NCBI RefSeq assembly: GCF_002797975.1
Contig: NZ_PGET01000001.1
Location: 3,162,001 to 3,226,000 of the forward strand
Direction of reading: 5' to 3'
Source: [Clostridium] celerecrescens 18A
GTDB lineage: Bacteria > Bacillota > Clostridia > Lachnospirales > Lachnospiraceae
DNA length: 64,000 nucleotides
The notes beneath the pieces were generated by a model that was given only the letters and a program-made list of their open reading frames with translations, had not been told where the DNA came from and did not search any database. Below are positions 26,585 through 36,244 of the stretch, in pieces. Made by a program: the position numbers and the translations under genes. Position 1 is the first letter of the stretch. Each line of letters begins with the position of its first letter.

Positions 26585-27520
26585 TTAATCCCAGCCTTTT
26601 TGAGCGCTGATTCTGTAATGGAGCAGCTTTCCCTCATAATTTTCTTTTGATTTTTTCCATTGATAAGGGGAAATATTTAATATTTTTCTAAAATTCCGGT
26701 TAAATGCAGAAATTGAAGCAAATCCCGACTCCTCCCCAACCTCTTCCATGGATTTCCCTGTCTTTTTCAACAGTTCACAGGCATTCTGAACCCGGATTAA
26801 GTTGATATAGTCCAAAGGCTTCATATTCATTCCCTCTTCAAAAACGCGGCGGAAATGGCTTTCGCTCATGTTGCAGGCCTCTGCCAGACTGCTGACCTTT
26901 ATTTCCTGGTGATAATGCGTGGCAACATAATCCAGGGCACCTGCTAAAACGGCGTCACTGCCCCTGCCTCCAACGATCCGCTCCTCATCATCGGAAAGCC
27001 GCAGAAGTTCCACCACAAAAGCATTAAGATAACCCCGTATGCTGTCTTTGTAATAAGGCTTTTTATGGCGCACTTCTTCCATAATCCCCAAAATCAGTCT
27101 GGTCAAGGAGGGATTGTCCTCTCCTGGCAGAAGGTATCCGGTACGATGGAGCCTCTTTAATATGGTGCTTTGGAGCACCGGGTCATGGCCGTATACTTCA
27201 GATACTGTTCTTTCCAGATCAATGTACATCCACTCCCAATACCCCTTTGTCCCATCCACAGTGTTCGTGGTATGAGGAAGCCTTGGCGGTACGATCATCA
27301 TGGAATGGCTGGAAAAAGGAAGGTGTTCCTGCCCCAGGACCACTTCTCCGTCCCCCCAGTGGCAATATCCGATTTCCATAAGATCGTGAAAATGAAGGTA
27401 TTTGATATCTTTCCCATATTCCCGGATCCAATCCTCCCCCAATAGAGCCAGAACCACTTCCGTCTCCGGAATCACATAGTAGCGCAATTCCACCTTCTCC
27501 CTTTGTTTTGCCACAAACAT
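26585..27520 (-). CDS. AraC-family regulator
   Basis: 311 aa. N-terminal cupin sugar-sensing domain (LHFHDLMEIGYCHWGDGEV) and C-terminal double helix-turn-helix (IKVSSLAEACNMSESHFRRV and GFASISAFNRNFRKILNISP). It lies immediately upstream of the beta-galactoside ABC/GH42 operon on the same strand and is its probable activator. No terminator is visible between them. Confidence 0.9.
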   Translation of the reverse strand: MFVAKQREKVELRYYVIPETEVVLALLGEDWIREYGKDIKYLHFHDLMEIGYCHWGDGEVVLGQEHLPFSSHSMMIVPPRLPHTTNTVDGTKGYWEWMYIDLERTVSEVYGHDPVLQSTILKRLHRTGYLLPGEDNPSLTRLILGIMEEVRHKKPYYKDSIRGYLNAFVVELLRLSDDEERIVGGRGSDAVLAGALDYVATHYHQEIKVSSLAEACNMSESHFRRVFEEGMNMKPLDYINLIRVQNACELLKKTGKSMEEVGEESGFASISAFNRNFRKILNISPYQWKKSKENYEGKLLHYRISAQKGWD

Positions 27521-27582
27521 CTTCCCCCCTTTGGCAGATAATTTCTAAAGCAGCCGCCGTTTTATGCGGTAAAAATAGAAAA

Positions 27583-27629
27583 AGCATCCCCTGCCATGAA
27601 ATTCTATCCTATCATGGCAGAGACTGCTC
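27583..27629 (-). terminator. Intrinsic terminator of the ferritin gene
   Basis: A stem of about 15 bp centred on CTGCCATGA / TCATGGCAG, followed on the minus strand by TTTTTCTATTTTT. Confidence 0.8.
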
Positions 27630-27662
27630 TTCTTTTGAATAATGGTTATGATATCGTGTAGA

Positions 27663-28175
27663 TTAAATCACCAGGGAGGGCGGCGTATAAACCCTTGCCG
27701 TCAACTCCGAATCCAGCAAATATAGTCCCTTGGGATCACTTCCAAATAAGTCATATCTCTTTATAATCTCGTCCGTATTTTTTTCCTCTTCATTCTGTTC
27801 TTTTACGAACCAGTCGAGAAACTGCATGGTACGGAAATCTTTTAATTCATAAGCAGCTCCGTAAATATCATGAATGGAGGCCGTTACCTTCACCTCATGT
27901 TCATAAGCGGCCATGGCCGGCTGGCGGAAATCCGTGTAAACAAGATCAGGAGCCTTTATATCTTCCAGTACCACCTTTTCTCCATTATTAAGTAAATAAT
28001 TCATAAAGAGCATGGCATGATCCCGCTCTTCCTGTGTCTGGATCTTAAACCAGTTAGCAAAACCGTTTAAATTACTGTCAGCATAATAGTTGGATATATC
28101 CAGATAGATGTATGCCGAATATAGTTCAAAATTGATCTGTTTGTTTATTTTGGCAACTATTTCTTTATTTAACAA
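27663..28175 (-). CDS. Ferritin (FtnA type)
   Basis: 170 aa from a TTG start with AAGGAGG before it. A four-helix bundle with the ferroxidase ligands Glu in NFELYSAY, the Glu and His of QEERDHAM, Glu in AAYEHEV and the Gln/Glu pair in KEQNEEEK. It stores iron and consumes peroxide or oxygen in the cytoplasm. Single-gene unit with its own promoter and terminator. Confidence 0.95.
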   Translation of the reverse strand: MLNKEIVAKINKQINFELYSAYIYLDISNYYADSNLNGFANWFKIQTQEERDHAMLFMNYLLNNGEKVVLEDIKAPDLVYTDFRQPAMAAYEHEVKVTASIHDIYGAAYELKDFRTMQFLDWFVKEQNEEEKNTDEIIKRYDLFGSDPKGLYLLDSELTARVYTPPSLVI

Positions 28176-28279
28176 AATCTACGCCTCCTTTTTCTTTGTT
28201 TTTTATTGATTACTTCCAATCAGATTACATTGAATGCATTAAGCTCCTCTGTAAAATGATTTATTTTATTCTAACATCT

Positions 28280-28308
28280 TTTACCAAATTATTCAATGAT
28301 GTAATAAG
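28280..28308 (-). promoter_or_regulatory. Promoter of the ferritin gene
   Basis: On the minus strand TTGAAT, 17 bp, TAGAAT with TG before it (extended -10), about 100-130 bp upstream of the start. Arms resembling GTAAAAGAT and ATCATTTTAC flank the start region. Coordinates are to within a few bases. Confidence 0.5.
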
Positions 28309-28391
28309 AATATTTTATTTCACATAACGTCTGATAATATTCCTTTTTGATATGATTTACTTATGCATTCGGCAGTCTGATCCAATCCATA

Positions 28392-29795
28392 TCAGATTTT
28401 TGGATAGATCCTACTCCCGCATCTGGCCCCCCATATCCCCCGTTTCTCATCATTAAGAATCTGTACAAATCCATCAGAATACTTCCCCTTTATCATAGCT
28501 ATATGAGGGCTTACAGTGCATACCTCTTTCTTCTTTCCATTCATTGTCATGGCCAGCTTTCCTTCCTCTGACAGGCTCAAGGTAAAGCTCTCCCCTTCTC
28601 CCATAACATAGTCTCCCGATACGGACCTTATAAATGATTCACTCCACACATATTCCTGGTATTTCACCTGGGGGGCATGAGGGTCTTTCCCCTGATACAT
28701 GCGCATAGCCCCGTCTGCAATCACTCCAGCGGAAACATCCATGGTATTGCATAGAACGATGATTCCGGCCTCATTGTCATAGGACCAGGACATGTTGGAG
28801 GACACGCCTGGAAGGCTTCCTCCATGTTCAAGGACATCCAGCCCCTCCATGGACTTCCTGCATAATCCATAGCAATACCAGCCTCCCGGTCTGTAATATT
28901 GCCGCGGCTTGCACATTTCCCTTATGGAATACTGAGAAGCAACTCGGGTTTCGTTTAATCCCTTTCCTTCATTTAGGTACATGCAAATGTATTTAAGCAT
29001 ATCTGAAATAGTGGATTTCATGGCTCCGCCGCCGTTTAAAACAAAGGCATTGTCATGATAATCCCTGGTCGCTCTGCGTACTCCGTCTTCCGTCGTATAT
29101 AGTAAAGAAGAATTTTCATCCTTGGCTGGCTTTATAAAGTCGCAGAAGCTCCTTTCCATTCCTAAAGGAACGATGATGTGTTTCAATAAATAATCAGCAA
29201 AGGTGGGCTCGTCCCCATAATTTTTCACGATATCTGACAGAACCCCAAAACCGTCGTTGCAATAGCTCATCAGCTCTCCAGGCAGCCCGATTAAATCCGT
29301 CTGATCATCCAGGCGTGAGGCTACTCTTTTTATTCCCTCCTCGGCAAGAGCGTTCACATAAGCCAGGTCTCCTGCTTCAGACTCCTGAAGGCCCATATCC
29401 TTTGCTACCTCTTCCACCAAGATCCGGGGCTGGGGGAAAAAACCGCCGCTGTGGCATAGCAGATGCCAGATTTTCACCGGTGCTTTCTGGTTTTTGTTTG
29501 TATAAGCCGGAACATATTTGCTGACGGGATCAGACAGGCTTAACACTCCCTTTTCTGCCAGCTGAAGGATGGCAAGGCTTGTAAAGGATTTTGTTATGGA
29601 GGCGAGTCCAAAAATCGTCTGGTTATCAATTGGAAGCTTCTGCTCCTCATCACGGTAACCGAAGTATTTTTCATACTGCACCTGGCCTGCCTTGTCCACG
29701 ATGGCTACTGCAAGCCCTGCCGCTCTCTGGGCGGTCATGATCTCCTCCACCAATGCTTCAAATTTCTGTTTGTTTTCCTCTGTTATTCTATTCAT
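28392..29795 (-). CDS. Serine hydrolase of the beta-lactamase class C / DD-peptidase fold
   Basis: 467 aa. Catalytic SxxK is SITKSF (about residue 68), the second motif is YCN (in SYCNDGFG, about 180), and the third HGG (in LEHGGSLPG, about 345). No signal peptide, so cytoplasmic. Members include D-aminopeptidases, esterases and penicillin-binding proteins. It overlaps the transglutaminase-like gene by 8 bp and ends an operon containing a peptide importer and an Ala-Glu-type epimerase, so a D-amino-acid peptidase role on cell-wall peptides is plausible. Confidence 0.82.
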   Translation of the reverse strand: MNRITEENKQKFEALVEEIMTAQRAAGLAVAIVDKAGQVQYEKYFGYRDEEQKLPIDNQTIFGLASITKSFTSLAILQLAEKGVLSLSDPVSKYVPAYTNKNQKAPVKIWHLLCHSGGFFPQPRILVEEVAKDMGLQESEAGDLAYVNALAEEGIKRVASRLDDQTDLIGLPGELMSYCNDGFGVLSDIVKNYGDEPTFADYLLKHIIVPLGMERSFCDFIKPAKDENSSLLYTTEDGVRRATRDYHDNAFVLNGGGAMKSTISDMLKYICMYLNEGKGLNETRVASQYSIREMCKPRQYYRPGGWYCYGLCRKSMEGLDVLEHGGSLPGVSSNMSWSYDNEAGIIVLCNTMDVSAGVIADGAMRMYQGKDPHAPQVKYQEYVWSESFIRSVSGDYVMGEGESFTLSLSEEGKLAMTMNGKKKEVCTVSPHIAMIKGKYSDGFVQILNDEKRGIWGARCGSRIYPKI

Positions 29796-31173
29796 TTGTT
29801 TTATCCTGCCAGTCTTCTATAAGTTCAGTCACCTGTTCTGCCTGAAACTCCAAAAAGCTTAGTCCTCTGTCTTCATATTCCACTTCGCCCCTTTGATTGT
29901 CAATAGGGTCTGCCCGGAAATATTTTCTAGGTGGAATGAATTCTGACTGGGTGCCTCCATTGGCTGCCATGCGGTAAATATCCAGGTTTCCAAAGTAATA
30001 ATTCCAGCGATCCACCTGCCCCATACGGTATGCACTGCCGCCAAAGGAGGGGTCTGCATACAGCCAGCCATATGGCTCTATGTAAAATTCCGCCCAGTCA
30101 TGGCAGCCGGTATACACTTGGGATGCGTGAAGGCCCGACTGCCATCTGGCAGGAATCCCGGCCATACGGCACAGAGTGATAAAAAGTATAGCCTGGACGC
30201 CGCAGTCCCCCTTTAGATTCTTTGCCGCATATTCGGAAATATTATCAAGCCCTGCATACTCCCGCACAAACGAATACTTTACCCTGGTAGTGATGAAATC
30301 ATAGATTTTTCTTGCAACAAGGGCAGGGTTATCCTCCCCTTCCCGTATTTCTTCCAAAATTTCCTTTAGAAAGGGAGTGAATAGAATATGGGGCGCTTGT
30401 TCCTCTGTATAAAATTCCGGTTGGGCAGCCGCTGCCTTCTTCGGATCCACCTCCACATAATCCACGGTATTTAAATAGCTGTACCTGACATAAAATTCCT
30501 GATCCTGCTTTAATTCCGTTTCAAAGCAAAGAGTTCTTTGTTCTGCATCTTCCGGTGCGATTGCAGTAATCTCCGGAGAAGCCTCAAGAATTTGGATATC
30601 CTTTACCTGTCTGCATTTGCGAGGGATAGGAATATGGACTCTTACCATTTCTCCTACCCGTTCAGACTCTTTGTTAATCCGGATGGAAGCCCTTATGACT
30701 ATCTTAGCCTTTCTGCTTCCATGTTCTTTCATATAGGATACGTTGTCATTCAGCATCTTTTGCCGCAGGATACCTGCATCATCCTCTTCCCCTGCCTTCA
30801 GCCTCATTTGATAATCAGGTCTGGTCTTTATGATATTATCCAAAAACAATTTATGGAAATGAATCTCCCCATTGATATAAATCCAGTCAGCCGCAGAGGA
30901 CCTTACCAGCTCATCAAGTTCACCTTCCATGACGTCTGAAAACGTCCGGCTTAACAGCTCCGCTGCCTCCTGCTTTTTATAGGGATACTCATTCTCATCC
31001 AGGATACCTATGATTTCCTTTTCCAGTTCCAGCCGCTTTCTCATGCATTCCGGCAGATAACCGGAAAGCATATGGCCGATGGCTGCTTTTGCCTCTTCTA
31101 AACAGCCTGCATTTTTAAGACGTAAAATATCATCAGGCAAAGGAATCTTTGCCCATGAAATATCATTGATCAT
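29788..31173 (-). CDS. Transglutaminase-like cysteine peptidase family protein
   Basis: 461 aa. The catalytic triad of the transglutaminase core is visible: Cys in KGDCGVQA (about residue 320), His in CHDWAEFY (about 360) and Asp in YADPSFGG (about 375). The first 300 residues are a family-specific N-terminal part. No signal peptide. In bacteria this fold usually hydrolyses amide bonds. Within an operon for peptide uptake and dipeptide epimerisation it could take the place of the NlpC/P60 endopeptidase (YkfC) of the B. subtilis ykf operon. Ribosome site GGAGG. Confidence 0.8.
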   Translation of the reverse strand: MINDISWAKIPLPDDILRLKNAGCLEEAKAAIGHMLSGYLPECMRKRLELEKEIIGILDENEYPYKKQEAAELLSRTFSDVMEGELDELVRSSAADWIYINGEIHFHKLFLDNIIKTRPDYQMRLKAGEEDDAGILRQKMLNDNVSYMKEHGSRKAKIVIRASIRINKESERVGEMVRVHIPIPRKCRQVKDIQILEASPEITAIAPEDAEQRTLCFETELKQDQEFYVRYSYLNTVDYVEVDPKKAAAAQPEFYTEEQAPHILFTPFLKEILEEIREGEDNPALVARKIYDFITTRVKYSFVREYAGLDNISEYAAKNLKGDCGVQAILFITLCRMAGIPARWQSGLHASQVYTGCHDWAEFYIEPYGWLYADPSFGGSAYRMGQVDRWNYYFGNLDIYRMAANGGTQSEFIPPRKYFRADPIDNQRGEVEYEDRGLSFLEFQAEQVTELIEDWQDKTNE

Positions 31174-31237
31174 AAGCTATACCTCCATTGTAATATGGTG
31201 GTACCGCAGCCCTTTAGCCACAATACCACCAGCCATG

Positions 31238-32308
31238 TTATTTTAAACCGATAAACCCGAAGCCAGGTTCTTCCGGAAGCACCAGGGTCTTAGTACATTC
31301 CGTTCCTATGCCACCCTCAAAAGGCAGATTGGACAGGGAAAAAGTTGCATCCAGATCCGCTCTGGTTATGTTCCTTACCGCAGCCCCCAGACTGGCAGCG
31401 GCAGTAATGCCAATATTTGTTTCCTCCGCCATGCAGCCCAGCATGCATTCGATACCTGCTGTCTCACAGATGGCATTGATCTTTAATGCTTCCCGGATGC
31501 CGCCGCATTTCATCAACTTGATATTAAGCACATCAATAGCTCTCCGTTTAGCAAGCCGCAGGGCATCCTTTGCGTTAAAGCAGCTTTCATCGGACATGAT
31601 AAGGACTTTACTGTTTTTCGTAACATATTCAAGGCCCTCGATATCCGCAGCCTTCACTGGCTGTTCCACCAGTTCGATATCATATTCATTCAGGCGTTCA
31701 ATAATCTGAAGGGCTTCCTTGGCGGACCATGCCTGATTGGCATCAATGCGGATCTTCACATCCGGCCCAACCGCTTCTCTGATCGCCTTGATCCTGGCTA
31801 CATCCTCCTTAAGTCCTGTGCCCACCTTAGTCTTAATGGTATCAAAACCATTTCTCACATGAGCAGCAGCCTTTTCCGCCATGATTTCGGGTCCATTGAT
31901 TCCTACGGTAATGTCGGTTTCTATTGTATTCGAATAGCCGCCCAACAGCTTGTACACAGGAAGGCCGGCCTTTTTTCCCAGGATATCATAACAGGCAATA
32001 TCAATGGCAGTCTTTCCGCAGGGTGCATGGGCCGCAGCCCGGTCAAGAATCCAATAAACCTTTTCAAGATCCGTAGGATCGGTTCCAAGAAGGGACTGTT
32101 CAAAATGCTTAATGCTTTCCACAGTACCCTCCAGATTTTCTCCTGTTATCAATACACCTGGAGCACCTTCTCCATAACCGCTGAATCCTTCATCCGTTTC
32201 CACCTTTACTACCGCGCTTATGGCATGGGTAATGGTTCCCAGGGATATATGAAACGGTTCTTTTAAGGGTACCTTTACTGTCTTTACATTAATACCTGTA
32301 ATTTTCAT
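31238..32308 (-). CDS. Dipeptide epimerase, L-Ala-D/L-Glu type (enolase superfamily)
   Basis: 356 aa from the ATG at 32308, better spaced from GGAGG than the ATG two codons earlier. Enolase superfamily: KTKVG (Lys pair), DANQAW, EQPV and SDES (metal ligands), and KLMKCGG (opposite base). The DLDATF segment near the C-terminus matches the DxD motif of Ala-Glu epimerases, which bind the dipeptide's amino group. It would convert L-Ala-D-Glu from peptidoglycan to L-Ala-L-Glu. Located between a peptide importer and peptidase-like genes. Confidence 0.85.
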   Translation of the reverse strand: MKITGINVKTVKVPLKEPFHISLGTITHAISAVVKVETDEGFSGYGEGAPGVLITGENLEGTVESIKHFEQSLLGTDPTDLEKVYWILDRAAAHAPCGKTAIDIACYDILGKKAGLPVYKLLGGYSNTIETDITVGINGPEIMAEKAAAHVRNGFDTIKTKVGTGLKEDVARIKAIREAVGPDVKIRIDANQAWSAKEALQIIERLNEYDIELVEQPVKAADIEGLEYVTKNSKVLIMSDESCFNAKDALRLAKRRAIDVLNIKLMKCGGIREALKINAICETAGIECMLGCMAEETNIGITAAASLGAAVRNITRADLDATFSLSNLPFEGGIGTECTKTLVLPEEPGFGFIGLK

Positions 32309-32334
32309 GTTCATTAACCTCCGTACATACTCTG

Positions 32335-33330
32335 TTATTTATTCCATTCTCCTGCAAAATGACATGCGCAGCAGTGTCCGTTTCCGTAGTCCTTCATCTC
32401 CGGTGCTTCCTTCCCGCAAATTTCCCTGGCCATAAAGCACCTGGTATGGAATACGCAGCCGGAAGGCGGATTAGCGGGGCTTGGCAGATCACCTTCCAGG
32501 ATGATCTTCTCCCTCATAGTGTGGCGGTCCGGCACCGGAATTGCCGATAGCAATGCCTTTGTATAGGGATGGAGCGTGTTCTGGTACAAATCATCCTTAT
32601 CGGAAATCTCTACTATATGTCCCAGGTACATGACAGCAACCCTGTCAGAAATGTGTTTAATGACGCTTAAATCATGGGAAATAAAAATATAAGCCATTCC
32701 CATCTGCTTTTGGAGCCTGCGCAAAAGATTAATCACCTGTGCCTGAATGGATACGTCAAGAGCAGATACCGGCTCATCGCAAACCATAAGCTCCGGCCGC
32801 AGTACAATAGCTCTTGCAATGCCGATCCTCTGTCTCTGTCCTCCTGAAAATTCATGGGGATACCTATTATAATATTTTGTGTTAAGTCCCACGATTTCCA
32901 TGGTTTCCAAAACTCTTTTTCGTATCTCTTCCCCGCTTGTTTTCCACTGGATTTCCAAAGGCTCTGCTATGATATCACCGATGGTCATACGGGGATTTAA
33001 GGAGGCATAAGGGTCCTGGAAAATAATCTGCATTTTGCTTCTGCTCTTTCTCAGTTCCCCGCTCCTCAGCTTCATAAAATCCTGGTCCTCAAAGACAATC
33101 TCACCCGCCGTAGGTTCGAGCAACCGAAGCACAGAACGTCCCATGGTGGACTTTCCGCAACCAGACTCCCCTACCACGCCCAGGGTTTCTCCGGGATACA
33201 ATTGAAAATTTACATCATCCACAGCTTTAATATACACCTTTTTTCCTGAGAAGGGGGAAGATTTTGCCGTAAACCATTTTTTTAAATGTTTCACCTCCAA
33301 CAGGGGCTTTCTCGTCTCCTGGCTGTCCAT
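32335..33330 (-). CDS. Oligopeptide ABC transporter ATPase (OppF-like)
   Basis: 331 aa from the ATG at 33330, which overlaps the stop of the upstream gene (TAATG) and has GGAGGAGG before it. Walker [10 protein letters not shown], signature FSGGQRQRI and Walker [12 protein letters not shown] are intact. The oligopeptide C-terminal domain has GCVFHTRC and later CCACHF. Confidence 0.92.
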   Translation of the reverse strand: MDSQETRKPLLEVKHLKKWFTAKSSPFSGKKVYIKAVDDVNFQLYPGETLGVVGESGCGKSTMGRSVLRLLEPTAGEIVFEDQDFMKLRSGELRKSRSKMQIIFQDPYASLNPRMTIGDIIAEPLEIQWKTSGEEIRKRVLETMEIVGLNTKYYNRYPHEFSGGQRQRIGIARAIVLRPELMVCDEPVSALDVSIQAQVINLLRRLQKQMGMAYIFISHDLSVIKHISDRVAVMYLGHIVEISDKDDLYQNTLHPYTKALLSAIPVPDRHTMREKIILEGDLPSPANPPSGCVFHTRCFMAREICGKEAPEMKDYGNGHCCACHFAGEWNK

Positions 33331-34319
33331 TATACCTCCTCCTTCCATTGTGATTCGTATTTAAAACATCGGATCTTCCTGCCGTCCTTTTCCGTGAGTT
33401 CCGGCATCCTTTCCCCACATATGGGTTTTGCATATTCACACCTTGGACAAAAGGCGCAGCCTTTCGGCATTGAATCGTAGCTTGGAACCATGCCCTTAAT
33501 GACAGGAAGCTCTTCCACCTCCCCATCCAGCCTGGGGATACAGTTCATAAGGCCTTCCGTATAGGGATGCATGGGATGATCAAAGATCTCATCCGTGGTC
33601 CCCTGTTCCACTACCTTTCCCGCATACATAACCATGACATCATCTGCCACTTCGGCGATTACCCCCAGGTCATGAGTGATCATCATGATGGAGGCGCCTG
33701 TCTTTTGCTTTAATTCATTTATCAGATCCAAAATCTGTGCCTGAATTGTGACATCAAGAGCTGTCGTCGGCTCATCACAGATTAAAAGCTCCGGATTGCA
33801 GCAAAGAGCCATGGCAATCATGACCCTCTGACGCATGCCTCCGGATAGCTGGTGAGGATACTCATCGATCCGCTTTTCCGGCAAAGGAATTTTTACCATG
33901 CGAAGCATCTCTATGGCCTTTTCACGTGCCTGCTGCCTGGATATTCCCGCCTCATGAATGATCAGGGCTTCCATGATCTGCTGTCCTACGGTGAACACAG
34001 GGTTTAAGGAGGTCATAGGCTCCTGAAAGATCATGGCAATCTTCTTCCCCCGGATCTTTCTCATCTCATCTGGGGACTTCTCTAAAAGATTTTCTCCCCG
34101 GTAGATAATTTCTCCTCCTTCAATCCTTCCCGGAGGAGTCTCTAAAAGCTGCATAATGGACAGGGAAGTAATGCTCTTACCACATCCCGATTCCCCTACA
34201 ACTCCCAGGGTTTTTCCCTGTTCTATGGAAAAGGAAACATCATTCACTGCCTTTACCACGCCTGCATCTGTATAGAAATATGTTTTTAAATTTTTAACTT
34301 CAATTAATTTATTATCCAT
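33330..34319 (-). CDS. Oligopeptide ABC transporter ATPase (OppD-like)
   Basis: 329 aa. Walker [10 protein letters not shown], signature LSGGMRQRV, Walker [12 protein letters not shown] and H-loop ITHDLG. C-terminal oligopeptide domain with [15 protein letters not shown]. Forms the ATPase pair with the OppF-like protein; both motors are intact here, unlike the aldarate-linked set at 6676. Confidence 0.92.
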   Translation of the reverse strand: MDNKLIEVKNLKTYFYTDAGVVKAVNDVSFSIEQGKTLGVVGESGCGKSITSLSIMQLLETPPGRIEGGEIIYRGENLLEKSPDEMRKIRGKKIAMIFQEPMTSLNPVFTVGQQIMEALIIHEAGISRQQAREKAIEMLRMVKIPLPEKRIDEYPHQLSGGMRQRVMIAMALCCNPELLICDEPTTALDVTIQAQILDLINELKQKTGASIMMITHDLGVIAEVADDVMVMYAGKVVEQGTTDEIFDHPMHPYTEGLMNCIPRLDGEVEELPVIKGMVPSYDSMPKGCAFCPRCEYAKPICGERMPELTEKDGRKIRCFKYESQWKEEV

Positions 34320-34332
34320 TGTTACCTCCTAA

Positions 34333-35244
34333 TCAGGCTCTAAGCTTGGGATCCAGGGCATCTCTAAGTCCATCTCCAAAGATATTAAATGCTACAACCG
34401 TCACCATAATGGCAATTCCAGGCACGATGCTGTACACCGGAAGGAAGCTGATAAAAGATTGGGCAGAACTGATCATGTTACCCCAGCTTGGAGTAGGCGG
34501 CTGGATACCAAGGCCAAGAAAGCTTAAGGAAGCCTCATACATGATGGCATTGGGGATTCCCAGGGTCACGAGCACTATCACCGTTGATAAGCAGTTGGGA
34601 ATCAGGTGCTTTGTAATGATCCGGAAGGAGGTACCGCCGCTGGCCTTGCTGGCTTCCACATACTCCTTTTCCTTCAGCTGCATGACAGAGCCTCGGATCA
34701 GTCGTGCGGTTCTCACCCAGGTCAGAAGGCCAAGGGCTATAAACAGGTTCTGGAGGCCCTGACCCATAAAGGTCATAATCGCCATGGCAAATAGAAGATC
34801 CGGGAATGCAGCAAAAATCTCCATGATCCGGGATATCAGGGTATCCACCACACCTCCGAAATAACCTGCAATGGCTCCAAGCGTGATTCCGATAACAGAT
34901 GCAAGGATCTGAGCCAGGATACCAATGCTTAAGGATACCCTGGTTCCATAGATCAGACGGGATAAAATATCTCTTCCATATTCATCTGCACCCAGAAGAT
35001 GCTTGGATGAGGGCGGTGCCAGAACCGAGGCATAGTCCTGGTAAGTTGGATCATAAGGGCTTACAAAAGGCGCAAACAGGGCCAGCAAAACAAGGAAAAG
35101 GATCACTCCCAGGCAGAATAAGGCCGCTTGATTCTTTTTAAGCCTCTTAAAGCTGTCCTTATAATAGCTGGAATACTCCATCTCACCATTCAGGAGCTGT
35201 TCTTCAAATTTCTTCTGTTTTGTAAAAATACTTAAAATCTTCAT
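34333..35244 (-). CDS. Oligopeptide ABC permease (OppC-like)
   Basis: 303 aa. An N-terminal cytoplasmic extension, first membrane helix at about 40-62, then GADEYGRDILSRLIYGTRV, which is diagnostic of OppC/DppC permeases, and about five further helices. One base overlap with the OppB-like gene. Confidence 0.92.
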   Translation of the reverse strand: MKILSIFTKQKKFEEQLLNGEMEYSSYYKDSFKRLKKNQAALFCLGVILFLVLLALFAPFVSPYDPTYQDYASVLAPPSSKHLLGADEYGRDILSRLIYGTRVSLSIGILAQILASVIGITLGAIAGYFGGVVDTLISRIMEIFAAFPDLLFAMAIMTFMGQGLQNLFIALGLLTWVRTARLIRGSVMQLKEKEYVEASKASGGTSFRIITKHLIPNCLSTVIVLVTLGIPNAIMYEASLSFLGLGIQPPTPSWGNMISSAQSFISFLPVYSIVPGIAIMVTVVAFNIFGDGLRDALDPKLRA

Positions 35245-36176
35245 TAGTTCGCTCCTTTCCCATAGCGGATTCTTGGATCAATAAATGCATAAGAAATATC
35301 CACCAGCAGATTTACGATTACAAATACGAATGCAATATACATCACAGTACCTTCCAAAAGCGGCAGGTCACGGTTTGACATGGAATCTACCGCCAGCTTC
35401 CCGATTCCAGGTATGGAAAAAACTCTTTCAATTAACATAGATCCTGTCAGCATATTTCCAAGCTCTGTACCAACCAGCGTGATGATGGGAATCATGGCAT
35501 TTTTCAGGGCATGCTTCATAATGACCAGACCTTCCTTTACTCCCTTGGCCCTTGCGGTTCTGATATAATCCTGCTTGATCACATCAAGCATGCTGGTGCG
35601 GGTGATACGTGCGATGCTTCCTGCATAGCGCGTGCCAAGTGCAATACTTGGAAGGATAAAAAATACAGGTCCCTCAAAACCGGAGATGGGAAGCAGGTCC
35701 AGCTTCAGGCCGAAAATGATCTGAAGAATGATGGCAATCCAGAATGATGGTGCAGATACACCAACTATGGAAATGGTCATAAGCACCGAATCGATCCATT
35801 TTCCCCGGTTAATGGCGGCGGCCATACCACAGGCCACCCCCAGGACCACAGCAAATAAAAAGGACATGGAGGCCAGCTTTACAGTTACCATAAAGCAGCG
35901 CACCAGGGCCGTTGTCACGACTTCTTTTGTAAAATAAGACTTGCCGAAATCCAAATGGATAGCACCCTTTAAAAAATTCAGATATTGCTGGGGCAGGGAC
36001 ACATCAAGCCCAAGCTCATGACGTACCCTGGCAATGGTCTGCGCATCTGCCCGCTTTTCAAGCATTAACTCCACAGGATCTCCCGGTACGACCTGGAGAA
36101 GAATAAAAGTAATAAGACTTATCCCAAACAATACTAACAATGTCTGGAACAGTCTTTTCGAAATATATTGAAACAT
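35244..36176 (-). CDS. Oligopeptide ABC permease (OppB-like)
   Basis: 310 aa. The start MFQYISKRLFQTLLVLFGIS, the VVPGDPVELML segment and the ending DISYAFIDPRIRYG are typical of OppB/DppB. About six membrane helices. It is separated from the binding-protein gene by a terminator-like hairpin at 36200-36223. Confidence 0.92.
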   Translation of the reverse strand: MFQYISKRLFQTLLVLFGISLITFILLQVVPGDPVELMLEKRADAQTIARVRHELGLDVSLPQQYLNFLKGAIHLDFGKSYFTKEVVTTALVRCFMVTVKLASMSFLFAVVLGVACGMAAAINRGKWIDSVLMTISIVGVSAPSFWIAIILQIIFGLKLDLLPISGFEGPVFFILPSIALGTRYAGSIARITRTSMLDVIKQDYIRTARAKGVKEGLVIMKHALKNAMIPIITLVGTELGNMLTGSMLIERVFSIPGIGKLAVDSMSNRDLPLLEGTVMYIAFVFVIVNLLVDISYAFIDPRIRYGKGAN

Positions 36177-36199
36177 ATGGTTCCCCTTTTTCTTATAAA

Positions 36200-36223
36200 A
36201 AGGGAGTGGAAAACCACTCCCTT
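36200..36223 (-). terminator. Terminator hairpin inside the oligopeptide operon
   Basis: AAGGGAGTGG and CCACTCCCTT form a perfect 10-bp stem with a 4-nt loop, followed on the minus strand by a T-run. It lies between the binding-protein gene and the permease genes and probably lets binding protein be made in excess. Confidence 0.8.
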
Positions 36224-36244
36224 AAGTCACATACTCCAATTGCA

